Below the pieces are notes generated by a model. It had not been told where the DNA came from. It saw only the letters and a program-made list of their open reading frames with translations, and searched no databases. Of a stretch of DNA of 40,298 nt, positions 26,735-35,375 are shown one piece after another. The translations under genes were made by a program, and so were the position numbers. This DNA comes from Bifidobacterium aemilianum (GTDB lineage: Bacteria > Actinomycetota > Actinomycetes > Actinomycetales > Bifidobacteriaceae): the NCBI RefSeq assembly GCF_003315635.1, contig NZ_PDCG01000010.1, forward strand, positions 1 through 40,298, in the 5' to 3' direction. How positions within the stretch are numbered: the first letter of the stretch is position 1; every line of letters starts with the position of its first letter.

Positions 26735-27831
26735 GTTCACGTGTAGAAGATAGGAATGACAACATTCCTCTGCAAAATATCTATCATATGCTCTGTTATG
26801 TGTTCCATTCGTTGAGTCAGGGGAAATATGAAGATGTGAAAGTGGAGCATTTTCATAATCAGATGCAGCTCTACGCATCCATTCTTATATCTGGCATGTC
26901 AGCCACGCTTAAAAGCGGACTGCGGAAGGAGTATGTGGGCAAAATAATTCCTCTCTCTATGCCGCAGGGGAAAATTGATCTTTTGTGTTCGAACGACGTC
27001 AGGTTAAAAGCAACAAGGAAAGTAGTTTGTACTTGCGATGAATACTGTGTTGATTCATATGAAAACAGAATCATTAAAACCACTTTACGAACATTGCTGA
27101 AAGCGGATGTACTCGATTCTCAAAAAGCAAGTATTCATAGTCTGTTGAAATCATTAGATGGAATTCAGGTTTTGTGCCCCAAGAACATCAGTTGGAAGAT
27201 GTCTTGTGAGGGGGATTCCAATGCATATGGCACGCTTATCTCGATATGTCATCTCATCATTGCTGATTATCTGCAGACTGAAATTTCAGGAGATATAGGC
27301 TTAAGTGAATTTTACAGCGATAAAACAATGCATGACATATACGAGAAATTCGTGCGCGAATATTATAGGAGGCATTATCCTGGTGTGTCTGTTTCTGCTT
27401 CGAAAGTTAGATGGAATCTTATCGAAGAAGAGGAATACAGTGATAGAAAAAGCTTACCTGAAATGAAAACGGACACATTTCTAAAATTCCGCGGACAGGT
27501 TCTGATTATCGATACGAAGTACTATGGGAAAACGGATAGCAAAAGATCAGAAAACCTGTATCAAATGTATTCCTATGTGAAGAATGAGGCTGCTAATCTT
27601 CGTGCGGGGAAGCAGTCCAAAGAGGAGATGCCTGTTGTAGATGGTTTGATTCTATATGCTCAAACTAAGGAAGATAAACCCCTTGTTGACTATACATACA
27701 ATATGGATGGAAACCGTATCGGGCGTACGACGCTTAACCTGAATCAGGATTTCTCGCGAATAGTCGCAAAACTCGATAATATAGTAAGCCAATTCTTCGG
27801 TATTGAATGTAAAAAAGTGGGAAATTTCTAG
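26731..27831 (+). CDS. mcrC: McrC-type endonuclease subunit
   Basis: 366 residues; starts at GTG overlapping the mcrB stop by 4 bp (GTGA), so the two are translationally coupled, with GGAGAG upstream. The N-terminus (NIPLQNIYHMLCYVF) is typical of the McrBC 5-methylcytosine restriction subunit family. The PD-(D/E)XK nuclease core is visible as Asp248 in MKTDTFLKF and Asp261-Thr-Lys263 in VLIIDTKYYGK, so cleavage residues appear intact. Together McrB and McrC cut foreign DNA carrying modified cytosine. The AT-rich composition matches mcrB. The stop lies 9 bp before the GC-rich tatD. Confidence 0.9.
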   Translation: MSSRVEDRNDNIPLQNIYHMLCYVFHSLSQGKYEDVKVEHFHNQMQLYASILISGMSATLKSGLRKEYVGKIIPLSMPQGKIDLLCSNDVRLKATRKVVCTCDEYCVDSYENRIIKTTLRTLLKADVLDSQKASIHSLLKSLDGIQVLCPKNISWKMSCEGDSNAYGTLISICHLIIADYLQTEISGDIGLSEFYSDKTMHDIYEKFVREYYRRHYPGVSVSASKVRWNLIEEEEYSDRKSLPEMKTDTFLKFRGQVLIIDTKYYGKTDSKRSENLYQMYSYVKNEAANLRAGKQSKEEMPVVDGLILYAQTKEDKPLVDYTYNMDGNRIGRTTLNLNQDFSRIVAKLDNIVSQFFGIECKKVGNF

Positions 27832-27840
27832 ACTGGGCTT

Positions 27841-28797
27841 ATGAGCAAGCATCATCGTGAACGTAGTTGGGCGCCGGCGCCGGAGGCGCTGGGGGCGGAC
27901 TCCCAAGTCATTGACAACCATACCCATGTGGCTTCCGTGGTTCCTTTCGCCGAGGAGATGAATCGTCAGGCCCTGGAGCGTGGCCAGGAGCCGGTGCCGG
28001 TCTACAGTGTTGAGCAGATACTGGACCAGGCCCAGGCAGTGGGGGTCGAGGGCATCATTGACGTGGGCTGCGAGCTGCCGCACTTGCGGACGGCCGTCCA
28101 GATGGCCCTTGACCACCCAGGTCAGGTCCATGCCGCCCTGGCCATTCACCCCAACGAATCCGTCCTGCATGGTCACCGTGGTGTCCCCGGCCCGGACGGC
28201 CTCCCGATCAAGTATCAGCCCTGGCATGAGACCTCCTTTGAGGATGCGCTGGCCGAGGTGAGTCGGCTGGCCCGTGCCCACCCTGACCAGGTGGTGGCCA
28301 TCGGCGAGACCGGCATGGACCTCTTCCGAACGGGCGAGGGGGCCAAGGATCTGCAACGTGAGGCCTTCCGCGCCCACATCGCCCTGGCCAAGGAACTCAA
28401 CCTGCCCATGCAGATCCATGACCGCGACGCCCACCAGGAGGTCATCGAGACCCTCCTGGCCGACGGCAGCCCCGAGCGCACCGTCTTCCATAGCTACTCC
28501 GGTGGCGCGGACATGGCCCGGATTGCCAAGGAGCAGGGCTGGTACTTGAGCTTCTCCGGCACGCTCTCCTATAAGGGCAACGAGGGCATACGCGAGTCGG
28601 CGGCCATCGTTGGCCTGGACCACATCATGGTCGAGACCGATGCCCCCTACCTCACGCCCATGCCCTACCGGGGCCGCACCAACGCCCCCTACATGATTCC
28701 CTACACCCTTCGGGCCTTGGCCGACGCTCTGGACCTCCCGGTCTCCCAGGTAGCCCAAGCCACCCGAACCACCACCCGCACGGTCTACGGCATCTGA
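27841..28797 (+). CDS. tatD: TatD-family metal-dependent DNase
   Basis: 318-residue amidohydrolase-fold nuclease (3'-5' exonuclease or AP-type DNase activities are known for the family). Metal ligands are all present: His27 and His29 in VIDNHTH, Glu156 in GETGMD, His193 in IHDRDAH, His217 in FHSYSG and Asp267 in VETDAPYLTP. The N-terminus has about 22 extra polar residues before the first strand. The start is only 9 bp after mcrC and lacks a good ribosome-binding site, so expression is probably linked to mcrBC transcription or to a promoter inside mcrC. Composition is high-GC, so it belongs to the host chromosome and not to the island. Confidence 0.93.
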   Translation: MSKHHRERSWAPAPEALGADSQVIDNHTHVASVVPFAEEMNRQALERGQEPVPVYSVEQILDQAQAVGVEGIIDVGCELPHLRTAVQMALDHPGQVHAALAIHPNESVLHGHRGVPGPDGLPIKYQPWHETSFEDALAEVSRLARAHPDQVVAIGETGMDLFRTGEGAKDLQREAFRAHIALAKELNLPMQIHDRDAHQEVIETLLADGSPERTVFHSYSGGADMARIAKEQGWYLSFSGTLSYKGNEGIRESAAIVGLDHIMVETDAPYLTPMPYRGRTNAPYMIPYTLRALADALDLPVSQVAQATRTTTRTVYGI

Positions 28798-29101
28798 ACT
28801 CAGCCGCCCACAGCCGGCAGCATTCGTAGGGGGAGGCGGTTCAGGCGAGGACTTGAGCAAGGTGCGGCGCGCCAATGCCCACCCAACCAGTAAGAGGCCG
28901 AACCGTATGCCGATGTATGCCAATCCATGCCAACCCATGTAGCTGTAAGCCAGATGTTTGCGGTCCAGGGAAGATTGGTGTTTTTGAGGGTAAGCGTCTA
29001 GACTGTCAGTTTGGTCCGGAGGAACCGCGGGAATCGTGGTGTTTTCCTGGACCTTGTTGTTACGTGCGGGGATGGTCTCCGCCACTGGAGGACGACGTAT
29101 C
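28798..29101 (+). promoter_or_regulatory. tatD-kup intergenic region with promoter and leader hairpin
   Basis: TTGGTG (28975-28980), 18-bp spacer, TAGACT (28999-29004) forms a plausible promoter; the resulting leader is about 90 nt. In it GGTCCGGAGGAA (about 29013-29024) can pair with TTCCTGGACC (about 29043-29052), a 10-bp stem with a two-base bulge. The conserved core of the ydaO c-di-AMP riboswitch was looked for and not seen. Upstream (28904-28940) ATGCCAA-like words repeat a few times. Confidence 0.45.
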
Positions 29102-31603
29102 ATGGCGGAATCACGACAGAGTGAATCATCGCATGACCGCAAAGGCCGCAAGGGTGGACGGAAATCCGAAACCACCAGCAAACGAATGAACGAGACCCTG
29201 TTTCGGGCCGATACTTTCACCAACGCACCCAAGGTATCCCGTAGGACCCTGACCAAGGAGGAACGGGACGAGCTGGTCAAGCAGGAGGCCCAGGCCCGTG
29301 AGGAGGCCGAGAAGCTGACCAAGAAGCCGGCCAGGGGTCCGCTGGGCCGCTGGTGGCGCAAGATGCAGTCCAGCCCCGACAAGTTCACGCTGGGTATGGC
29401 CATCGTCGCCTTGGGTGTGGTCTACGGCGACATCGGCACCTCGCCCCTCTACACCGCCCAGGCCTTCGTGGCTGGTCAGGGTGGCTTGCCCAATATTGAC
29501 CGCGAGGCTGTGCTTGGCCTTCTTTCCCTGGTCTTCTGGACCCTGACCCTGATTACGACCGTCAAGTATGTCTTTGTGGCCATGCGGATCGACAACAAGG
29601 GCGAGGGCGGCATCTTCGCCCTGTACTCGCTGATTCGCAAGCATGGGGCCTGGCTGGCGATTCCCGCCATGCTGGGCGGCGCGGCCTTCCTGGCCGACTC
29701 GGTCCTGACGCCGGCCGTCTCCATCTCCTCGGCAGTGGAGGGTCTCAAGGCCATTCCGGTCTTCGAACCCGCCTTCAAGGAGACCCCACGGCTGACCATG
29801 ATCATCACTGTGGTCATCATTCTGGTCCTCTTCTCCGTGCAGGCGCGTGGCACCGAGCGGATCGGCCGGGTCTTCGGCTCCGTGGTCATGGTCTGGTTCT
29901 GCTTCCTGGCCATCACCGGCATCATCAACATCAACGGTGACTGGTCCATCTTCGCGGCCCTGAACCCGGTCTACGGCCTCAAGTTCCTCTTCAGTCCCCA
30001 TAATCTGGCCGGTCTCGCCATCATGGGCACCGTCTTCCTGTCGACCACCGGAGCCGAGGCCCTCTACTCCGACATGGGCCACGTGGGGCGCGGCAACATC
30101 TACTTCACCTGGCCCTTCATCAACGTGGCCCTGGTCTTCAACTACTTCGGGCAGGGCGCCTGGATGATCCGCAACCAGAACAACCCGGCCCTGGCCCACA
30201 TGGACGGTCTCAACCCCTTCTTCCAGATGATGAGCCCCGGCGTGCGCTACGCGGGTGTCATCCTTTCGGTCACCGCCGGCGTCATCGCCTCCCAGGCCCT
30301 GATCACCGGAGCCTTCACCATGGTCTCCGAGGCCACCGGTCTCAACTGGATGCCTCACCTGCAGGTCCGCTACCCCTCGCGCACCCGCGGCCAGCTCTAC
30401 ATTCCGGCCGTCAACCTGGTCCTGTGCGTGGCCACCATCACGGTCCTGCTCATGTTCAAGGATTCGGAGCACATCTCCGCCGCCTACGGCCTGGCCCTGA
30501 CCATCACCATGATCACGACCACCATCCTGCTGGCCGTCTACATGTGGTTTGACCGCAAGCGTGCCTTCGCGGTTGGTTTCACCATCATCTTCCTGGCCAT
30601 TCAGATCATGTTCTTCGTGGCCTCCATGTCCAAGTTCATGCATGGCGGCTGGTTCACCATCCTGCTGACCCTGGCCATCCTGTTGATCATGATCACCTGG
30701 AACGACGGCACCCGCATCGAACGCTCCCAGCGCAGGCACATGGTCCCCAAGGACTTCCTACCCGCCTTGGGCAAGCTTCATGACGACTTCCGCATTCCCT
30801 TCTTCGCGGACAACATCGTCTACCTGACCTCCGATACGGAGATGCGGCGGCTGGACACGGACATCTTCTTCTCCATCTTCGCCGACCACCCCAAGCGGGC
30901 CCGGGCCTGGTGGTCGGTCTCCGTACAGACCACCGACGAGCCCTTCACCCGTGAGTATTCGGTTGAGGACTTCGGTACCGACCATATCTTCCGTGTGCGG
31001 ATTCGACTGGGATTCAAGGTTTCCCAGTCCATTCCGGCCTACATTCACCAGATTATGCGCGACCTTTCACAGACCGGTGAGCTGCCGCAGCAGAAGTCGG
31101 TCTACCCCAAGGTTGATGCCGACCCGGAGATCGGGACCATCCGTTATGTGCTGATCCATAAGGCCCTGATGCCGGAGTCCAACCTCACCACCCGTGAGGC
31201 CCTCTCCCTGAAGATGAAGTACATGATCCGCCATTTCGCCGGTTCGCCCGTCAAGTGGTTCGGCCTGGCGCCCTACAACCCCCTGGTCGAGGTCCAGCCC
31301 CTCTTCGTCTCCACCCGCCGACCACCCAGGCTCAAGCGTGAGCCTGTCCGGCGCCACCGGCAGACCGAGGGCAAGCAGACCGGTGCCGGTGACGCCGACC
31401 ATAAGGCCCTGCCGGATGCTGTCCAGGAGGCCCCACGGTCGGTGGACAAGGAGCGTGCGGCCCTGAGGGAGGCGGCGGAGAACGTCGTGAAGACCGAGGT
31501 GTCGCGACAGGTTCCGGCGGCTGGTGCAGCTTCGGGCGGGGAAGGGGCCGCTTCCGCAGCCGAGGCCGGACAGCAACGGCCAAAGGGTAATGCTGGGCGG
31601 TAG
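29102..31603 (+). CDS. kup: Kup-family potassium uptake permease
   Basis: 833-residue KUP/HAK/KT (TrkD) proton-coupled K+ symporter. ATG 29102 has GGAGG 10 nt upstream. A basic hydrophilic N-terminus of about 90 residues is unusually long. Then comes the family hallmark VVYGDIGTSPLYT, KYVFVAMRIDNKGEGGIFAL, ADSVLTPAVSISSAVEG, the TTGAEALYSDMGHVGRGNI loop and GQGAWM; about 12 membrane segments follow to residue 560. The cytoplasmic C-terminal domain (LPALGKLHDDFRIPFFADNI to ...WFGLAPYNPLVEV) is complete, then an extra Lys/Glu/Ala-rich tail of about 110 residues. A leader hairpin precedes it and a strong terminator follows. Confidence 0.95.
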   Translation: MAESRQSESSHDRKGRKGGRKSETTSKRMNETLFRADTFTNAPKVSRRTLTKEERDELVKQEAQAREEAEKLTKKPARGPLGRWWRKMQSSPDKFTLGMAIVALGVVYGDIGTSPLYTAQAFVAGQGGLPNIDREAVLGLLSLVFWTLTLITTVKYVFVAMRIDNKGEGGIFALYSLIRKHGAWLAIPAMLGGAAFLADSVLTPAVSISSAVEGLKAIPVFEPAFKETPRLTMIITVVIILVLFSVQARGTERIGRVFGSVVMVWFCFLAITGIININGDWSIFAALNPVYGLKFLFSPHNLAGLAIMGTVFLSTTGAEALYSDMGHVGRGNIYFTWPFINVALVFNYFGQGAWMIRNQNNPALAHMDGLNPFFQMMSPGVRYAGVILSVTAGVIASQALITGAFTMVSEATGLNWMPHLQVRYPSRTRGQLYIPAVNLVLCVATITVLLMFKDSEHISAAYGLALTITMITTTILLAVYMWFDRKRAFAVGFTIIFLAIQIMFFVASMSKFMHGGWFTILLTLAILLIMITWNDGTRIERSQRRHMVPKDFLPALGKLHDDFRIPFFADNIVYLTSDTEMRRLDTDIFFSIFADHPKRARAWWSVSVQTTDEPFTREYSVEDFGTDHIFRVRIRLGFKVSQSIPAYIHQIMRDLSQTGELPQQKSVYPKVDADPEIGTIRYVLIHKALMPESNLTTREALSLKMKYMIRHFAGSPVKWFGLAPYNPLVEVQPLFVSTRRPPRLKREPVRRHRQTEGKQTGAGDADHKALPDAVQEAPRSVDKERAALREAAENVVKTEVSRQVPAAGAASGGEGAASAAEAGQQRPKGNAGR

Positions 31604-31636
31604 ATCCACGCTTCGTGTGGGTTGAACCGCGAATAG

Positions 31637-31669
31637 AAAGGGCACCGGGTATGTTCCTGTGCCCTTTTT
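31637..31669 (+). terminator. Rho-independent terminator of kup
   Basis: AAAGGGCAC (31637-31645) and GTGCCCTTT (31659-31667) make a perfect 9-bp stem with a 13-nt loop running into five T. It lies 34 bp after the kup stop. Confidence 0.85.
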
Positions 31670-31912
31670 GCTGCCGCCCACAAGCTGCCGAGCTGGCTGA
31701 TTGTTACGCATGACTTGTTCTCTGCGACGACGTTGGCGTTTCCGAGTGGCCTGAGTTGGTCTCAACCGTTTCCCCAGTGTCTGCGTCACTTGTGTCCTTG
31801 TGCCACCCGCAGCGCTCGCTGACTGTTGGTGCCCTACGAATCCTTTCGCACCGCTTACTGTGTGCTGCCTACTGTTGCTCTGGGCTACGCGTCAGGCTTC
31901 TACAATGTGGGT
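31670..31912 (+). promoter_or_regulatory. Upstream region and -10 box of the HD-domain gene
   Basis: TACAAT at 31901-31906 lies 6 bp before the HD-gene ATG, which predicts a leaderless mRNA; no ribosome-binding site is present. A -35 candidate (TTGCTC, 31875-31880) is 20 bp from it, longer than usual. The rest of the region between the kup terminator and this box shows no gene. Confidence 0.4.
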
Positions 31913-32845
31913 ATGACCGTTAGCATTCCCAGCATCGAAGAGACCGATCAGCTCCATCGGGCCATCGCCCCATCCCAGGCCGCCTACGAGTTGATTCACA
32001 CCCACTGCCTGATAGTCGCCGACATCACGAGCCGGCTGGTCCGTAGGCAGAATGCCCTGTTCTCCCGGCGCTGCACCCTGCCCACTGATGCTCCTGAGTT
32101 GACTGGGCACTATGATCTTCCAGCCCTGTTGGGTGATACGGGGACGGGAGTGCCATCTGCTGGCGGATTTTCGGACTCTGCTGAGACTGTCGGCTCTGTT
32201 GGCCTGACTGACTTCTCTGATGCTGCCGGACCCGCTGGCAGCAGCAATCCAGACAGCCATATGCCCCAATCTGCACCCGTCCCCGGCTCCGCACGCGCAC
32301 ACATTACAGCCCCTGTCGTGCCGCCCACTGATGGGGTGACGGGCGGCATTGTCCCACCACGGCTGCTCGGCGAACACGAGGCGGTAATCGGCGCGCTCCT
32401 GCACGACATCGGCACCTACCTGGTCCTCAAGGCCGACGGTTCGGATGGCGGCCCACTGGAGTTCGATGGCTCCAACTACATTCTCCATGGCTTGCGCGGC
32501 TACCGGTACCTGCTGGACCAGGGGGTAGATGAGTCCATCGCCCAGTTTGCCAGGAACCATACCGGAGTTGGGCTGACCGCCGAGCAGGTCAAGGCCCAGG
32601 ACCTGCCACTGCCCGTGGACGACTACGTGCCCATGAACCTGGAGCAGGAGGTGGTCATGGTCGCGGACAAGTACAACAGCAAGTCCACCCCGCCCAAGTT
32701 CCTGACCGCGGCCGCCTATGCCGCCAAGGCCGCCCGCTTTGGCGAATCCAACCGTCGCAACTGGTTGGATCTGCTGGTGAAGTATGGCGTGCCCGACATC
32801 CCCTCCATGGCCCGCCACTACCAGCAGCGCCTGGTCGAGGAGTAA
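31913..32845 (+). CDS. HD-domain (HDIG) phosphohydrolase-like protein
   Basis: 310 residues from ATG 31913. HD-fold metal sites are recognisable: a first helix with HTHCLIVADITSRLV (His31), the HD dyad in ALLHDIGTYLV (His164-Asp165), ILHGLRGYRYLLDQG and ARNHTGVG. Such proteins hydrolyse phosphodiesters or nucleotides; substrate unknown. Between His31 and the HD dyad sits about 95 residues rich in Ser/Pro/Gly/Ala, a likely disordered insertion. This part is less conserved-looking and may vary between strains. The frame is open to 31826, but the TACAAT box argues for the internal start. Confidence 0.75.
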   Translation: MTVSIPSIEETDQLHRAIAPSQAAYELIHTHCLIVADITSRLVRRQNALFSRRCTLPTDAPELTGHYDLPALLGDTGTGVPSAGGFSDSAETVGSVGLTDFSDAAGPAGSSNPDSHMPQSAPVPGSARAHITAPVVPPTDGVTGGIVPPRLLGEHEAVIGALLHDIGTYLVLKADGSDGGPLEFDGSNYILHGLRGYRYLLDQGVDESIAQFARNHTGVGLTAEQVKAQDLPLPVDDYVPMNLEQEVVMVADKYNSKSTPPKFLTAAAYAAKAARFGESNRRNWLDLLVKYGVPDIPSMARHYQQRLVEE

Positions 32846-32968
32846 GTGGAAGCCAACTGGAGGGTCGTCAGGTCTTGCTGAGAGAAGAAGACGGATGGAG
32901 GCTTTTGCGGTAAGGTGAAGATATTGTGAAGTAGTCCTATCGGTACAGCTACGAAGTCGGGAGGAATC

Positions 32969-33235
32969 ATGGCTGATTTGAATATTGGTGATGGCTTGCG
33001 CAAGGTGTTTCTGGCGGGGATCGGGGCCATGGCCACGACCGTCGAGAAGAGCCAGGATCTTGTTGATGAGCTGGTCAAGAAGGGTGAGCTGACGGTTGAG
33101 CAGGGCAAGGCCCTGAACACCGAGCTCAAGCATAGGAACGCCGAGGCCAAGGAGACGGCCAAGGTCAAAGTCGCCGCCCAGGATATGGCCAAGGAGAAGG
33201 CTGATGCCGAGGCCGCCGCTGAGGCGGAAGGCTGA
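32969..33235 (+). CDS. Phasin-family-like small helical protein
   Basis: 88 residues with GGGAGGAATC before the ATG. The N-terminus (GDGLRKVFLAGIGAMATTVE) and the following LVDELVKKGELTVEQGKALN match the small phasin / polyhydroxyalkanoate-granule-associated family; the rest is a Lys/Glu/Ala coiled coil. In actinobacteria and firmicutes such genes commonly sit next to an AarF/UbiB-family gene, as here. No PHA synthase is in the window, so granule binding is not implied; a partner or regulator of the kinase-like neighbour is more likely. Confidence 0.75.
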   Translation: MADLNIGDGLRKVFLAGIGAMATTVEKSQDLVDELVKKGELTVEQGKALNTELKHRNAEAKETAKVKVAAQDMAKEKADAEAAAEAEG

Positions 33236-33359
33236 GACCGGGCCGACGGCACAGTCCGCCAGGCCGCTATGGATTGGCAGGGGCGCTGAAATGGCCCCAA
33301 CAAATGGATGTCGCTGACTGTCGGCTGGTCGGCTGTGGTCGACCTGCCGGCGGTTTCGT

Positions 33360-35201
33360 ATGGGTGTGAGTATGGCTGATGACGAATCATTGACAAGGAC
33401 CGAGGTCCCAGGGCAGGGTGCCCGATTTTCTGATACCCATCCGGCCGACGGCGGCTCACCGCTCCCCGCCCCTACTGCTACTGGTCCGACCTGGCCTGGG
33501 AACACAGGCAGGAAACCCGGCGATGATGGCGGTACTGAGGACGACACCATAGGGCTCCTGGGGTCCCGCCATCAATCCTTTGCGGAACGCTACCACCTGA
33601 CCCGTAGGGGCAAGGCCAAGCGACTCGGCCAGATTGCCCATATCGCACGGCAATTCGATGTTCTCCACGGCCTGACTCCGGTCAAGCTGCGGCTGATGCT
33701 GGAGGCCCTGGGGCCCACCTTCGTCAAGGTCGGGCAGATGTTGTCCATGCGCTCCGAGATCCTGCCCCAACCCTTCTGCGACGAGCTGGCCAAGCTGCGG
33801 GCCGATGCCGACCCCATGTCCTACCAGACCGTCATCGACACCCTGACGCGTGAATACGGCCGGCCAGTGTCACAGATCTTCGAGCACATCGACCCCACAC
33901 CCCTCGGTTCCGCCTCCCTGGCCCAGGTTCATCGGGCCCGACTGCTCACCGGCGAGGATGTGGCCGTCAAGGTCCAGAGGCCCGGTGTGCGCGAGACCAT
34001 GGCCCAGGATGTCTCCCTCATGCGGTCCATAGCCAAGGCGGCCACCAAGCTCATGCCCTCATCGGCGCAGGTGGTGGACCTGGGCGGGGTGGTCGAGGAG
34101 ATCTGGGACACCTTTGAATCCGAGACAGACTTCCTGCACGAGGCCCGCAACCTCAGCGAATTCAAGCGCAACTGCCAGCCCCTCGTATACATGGACTGCC
34201 CCAAGCCCTACATGGACCTGTGCACCAGCCACCTGGTGGTCATGGACTATGTTGAGGGCATTTCCGTCTCCCACCCCGAGGAGTTGGAGGCCGCCGGCTA
34301 CGACCTCAAGGAGATCGGCACCAAGCTGGTCGACAATTATGCGGCCCAGATTCTGGACACCGGCTTCTTCCACGCCGATCCCCACCCCGGCAACATCATC
34401 ATCTCCGGGGGCACGATAGTCCTCATTGATTTGGGTATGACAGGGCGGCTCAACCAGAAGACCCGCTCGGTCATGCGGCAGATGATCTTCGCGGTCGGCA
34501 AGCAGGATTCGCCGGCCCTGGCCGAGGGCCTCATGCGCTTCTCCGGCAGCCCCGCCGATGCCGAGGATTACCCCTCACTGCTGGCCGACCTGGACAGCAT
34601 CGTCAAGGAGTACGGCACGGTGGACCTGGCCGAGCTGGATGTGGCTGAGTTCTTCGGTGCCCTGACCCAGCTGGCCCAGCGCCACGGCATCGAGGTGCCC
34701 AGCTCAATCACCACCATGGGCCGCGCCCTGGTGACCCTGGAGGGCATGTTGGACGAGTTCATTCCCGATGTCAACATGATCCAGATCATCTCCGACCATA
34801 TCTCCCGCAGCAAGTCGGTTGACGAGCTGGCCTCCGACGAGCTCAAATCCCTGGGTCTCGAGGGTCACCAGGCCCTCCACGGTCTTTTCGGCACGCTGGC
34901 CGAAGCCCAGGTGGCCGCCCGTATGCTCACCCGTGGGCAGCTGCGGGTCAATACCGAGCTGGTCGGTTCCGAGGAGCCCTTAAGTCAGCTGTCCGACATG
35001 ATCAACCGCCTGACCATGGCCCTGATCGTGGTCGGTCTCTTCATCGGCTCGTCCATCGTCTACTATGCGGGCATGAAGCCCATCATCTTCGGCATCCCCC
35101 TGGTCGGCTTCCTGGGCTATGTCATCGCCTTCATCCTCTCGGCCTGGATCGTCTTCGACATCTATTTCAAGGGCCGCAAAGCCCGTAAGGCCAAGAAGTA
35201 G
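33360..35201 (+). CDS. AarF/ABC1/UbiB-family atypical protein kinase
   Basis: 613 residues. The ABC1 domain shows the family KxGQ motif (Lys123-Gln126 in FVKVGQMLSMRSEILP), the Ala-rich loop GSASLAQVH (from 183), the ATP Lys204 in VAVKVQRPG, the catalytic ADPHPGN (339-345) and the metal Asp357 in VLIDLGMTG. Two C-terminal membrane helices (about 552-600) anchor it. In respiring bacteria UbiB assists ubiquinone synthesis; quinone genes are not visible here, so a wider membrane-lipid role is possible. The first 70 residues are polar and poorly conserved. The start could be 33360 or 33372; neither has a good ribosome-binding site. It lies downstream of the phasin-like gene. Confidence 0.9.
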   Translation: MGVSMADDESLTRTEVPGQGARFSDTHPADGGSPLPAPTATGPTWPGNTGRKPGDDGGTEDDTIGLLGSRHQSFAERYHLTRRGKAKRLGQIAHIARQFDVLHGLTPVKLRLMLEALGPTFVKVGQMLSMRSEILPQPFCDELAKLRADADPMSYQTVIDTLTREYGRPVSQIFEHIDPTPLGSASLAQVHRARLLTGEDVAVKVQRPGVRETMAQDVSLMRSIAKAATKLMPSSAQVVDLGGVVEEIWDTFESETDFLHEARNLSEFKRNCQPLVYMDCPKPYMDLCTSHLVVMDYVEGISVSHPEELEAAGYDLKEIGTKLVDNYAAQILDTGFFHADPHPGNIIISGGTIVLIDLGMTGRLNQKTRSVMRQMIFAVGKQDSPALAEGLMRFSGSPADAEDYPSLLADLDSIVKEYGTVDLAELDVAEFFGALTQLAQRHGIEVPSSITTMGRALVTLEGMLDEFIPDVNMIQIISDHISRSKSVDELASDELKSLGLEGHQALHGLFGTLAEAQVAARMLTRGQLRVNTELVGSEEPLSQLSDMINRLTMALIVVGLFIGSSIVYYAGMKPIIFGIPLVGFLGYVIAFILSAWIVFDIYFKGRKARKAKK

Positions 35202-35300
35202 GGCCTGAGAGCCCACAACTTTTGGAATGAGTCCGTAAGCCCTCTGCTATGTCTTAGAGCTTGGCCGGTGCTTGCAACTCAATAGTGGCAGTCGGCACCA

Positions 35301-35343
35301 AAAACTGTGGGCCTTTGACTCATTACTGTCAGAGGCCCACAGT
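35301..35343 (-). terminator. Terminator between convergent ubiB-like and permease genes
   Basis: ACTGTGGGCCTTTGAC (35304-35319) and GTCAGAGGCCCACAGT (35328-35343) pair at 15 of 16 positions with an 8-nt loop. On the minus strand the stem runs into TTTTGG, so it ends the permease transcript; for the plus strand it lacks a T-tract but may still act. Confidence 0.75.
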
Positions 35344-35375
35344 CTGTAGCGGCTATGGTGTCAGCACGCTGTTGC

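Larger units (their letters stand above)
24650..27835. other. AT-rich genomic island carrying McrBC
   Basis: Base composition falls sharply from the surrounding high GC to a clearly AT-rich sequence from about 24650 and returns abruptly at the tatD start (27841). Codon use in mcrB and mcrC (AAA, AAT, ATA, TTA frequent) is unlike every other gene here. No integrase, insertion sequence or obvious flanking repeat was found. Confidence 0.7.

Noticed and set aside
24650..27835. Transposon or integrated element carrying mcrBC
   Set aside because: No transposase, integrase, terminal inverted repeats or target-site duplication could be found by eye; only composition marks it as foreign.
28999..29101. 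c-di-AMP (ydaO) riboswitch ahead of kup
   Set aside because: The leader is too short and lacks the conserved core; only one simple hairpin is seen.
29126..30739. Minus-strand frame of 537 codons opposite kup
   Set aside because: His/Gly/Asp/Gln-rich antisense shadow of Kup.
31892..33550. Minus-strand frame of 552 codons opposite the HD and phasin-like genes
   Set aside because: Covers three genuine plus-strand gene regions and intergenic DNA without a start signal or known domain.
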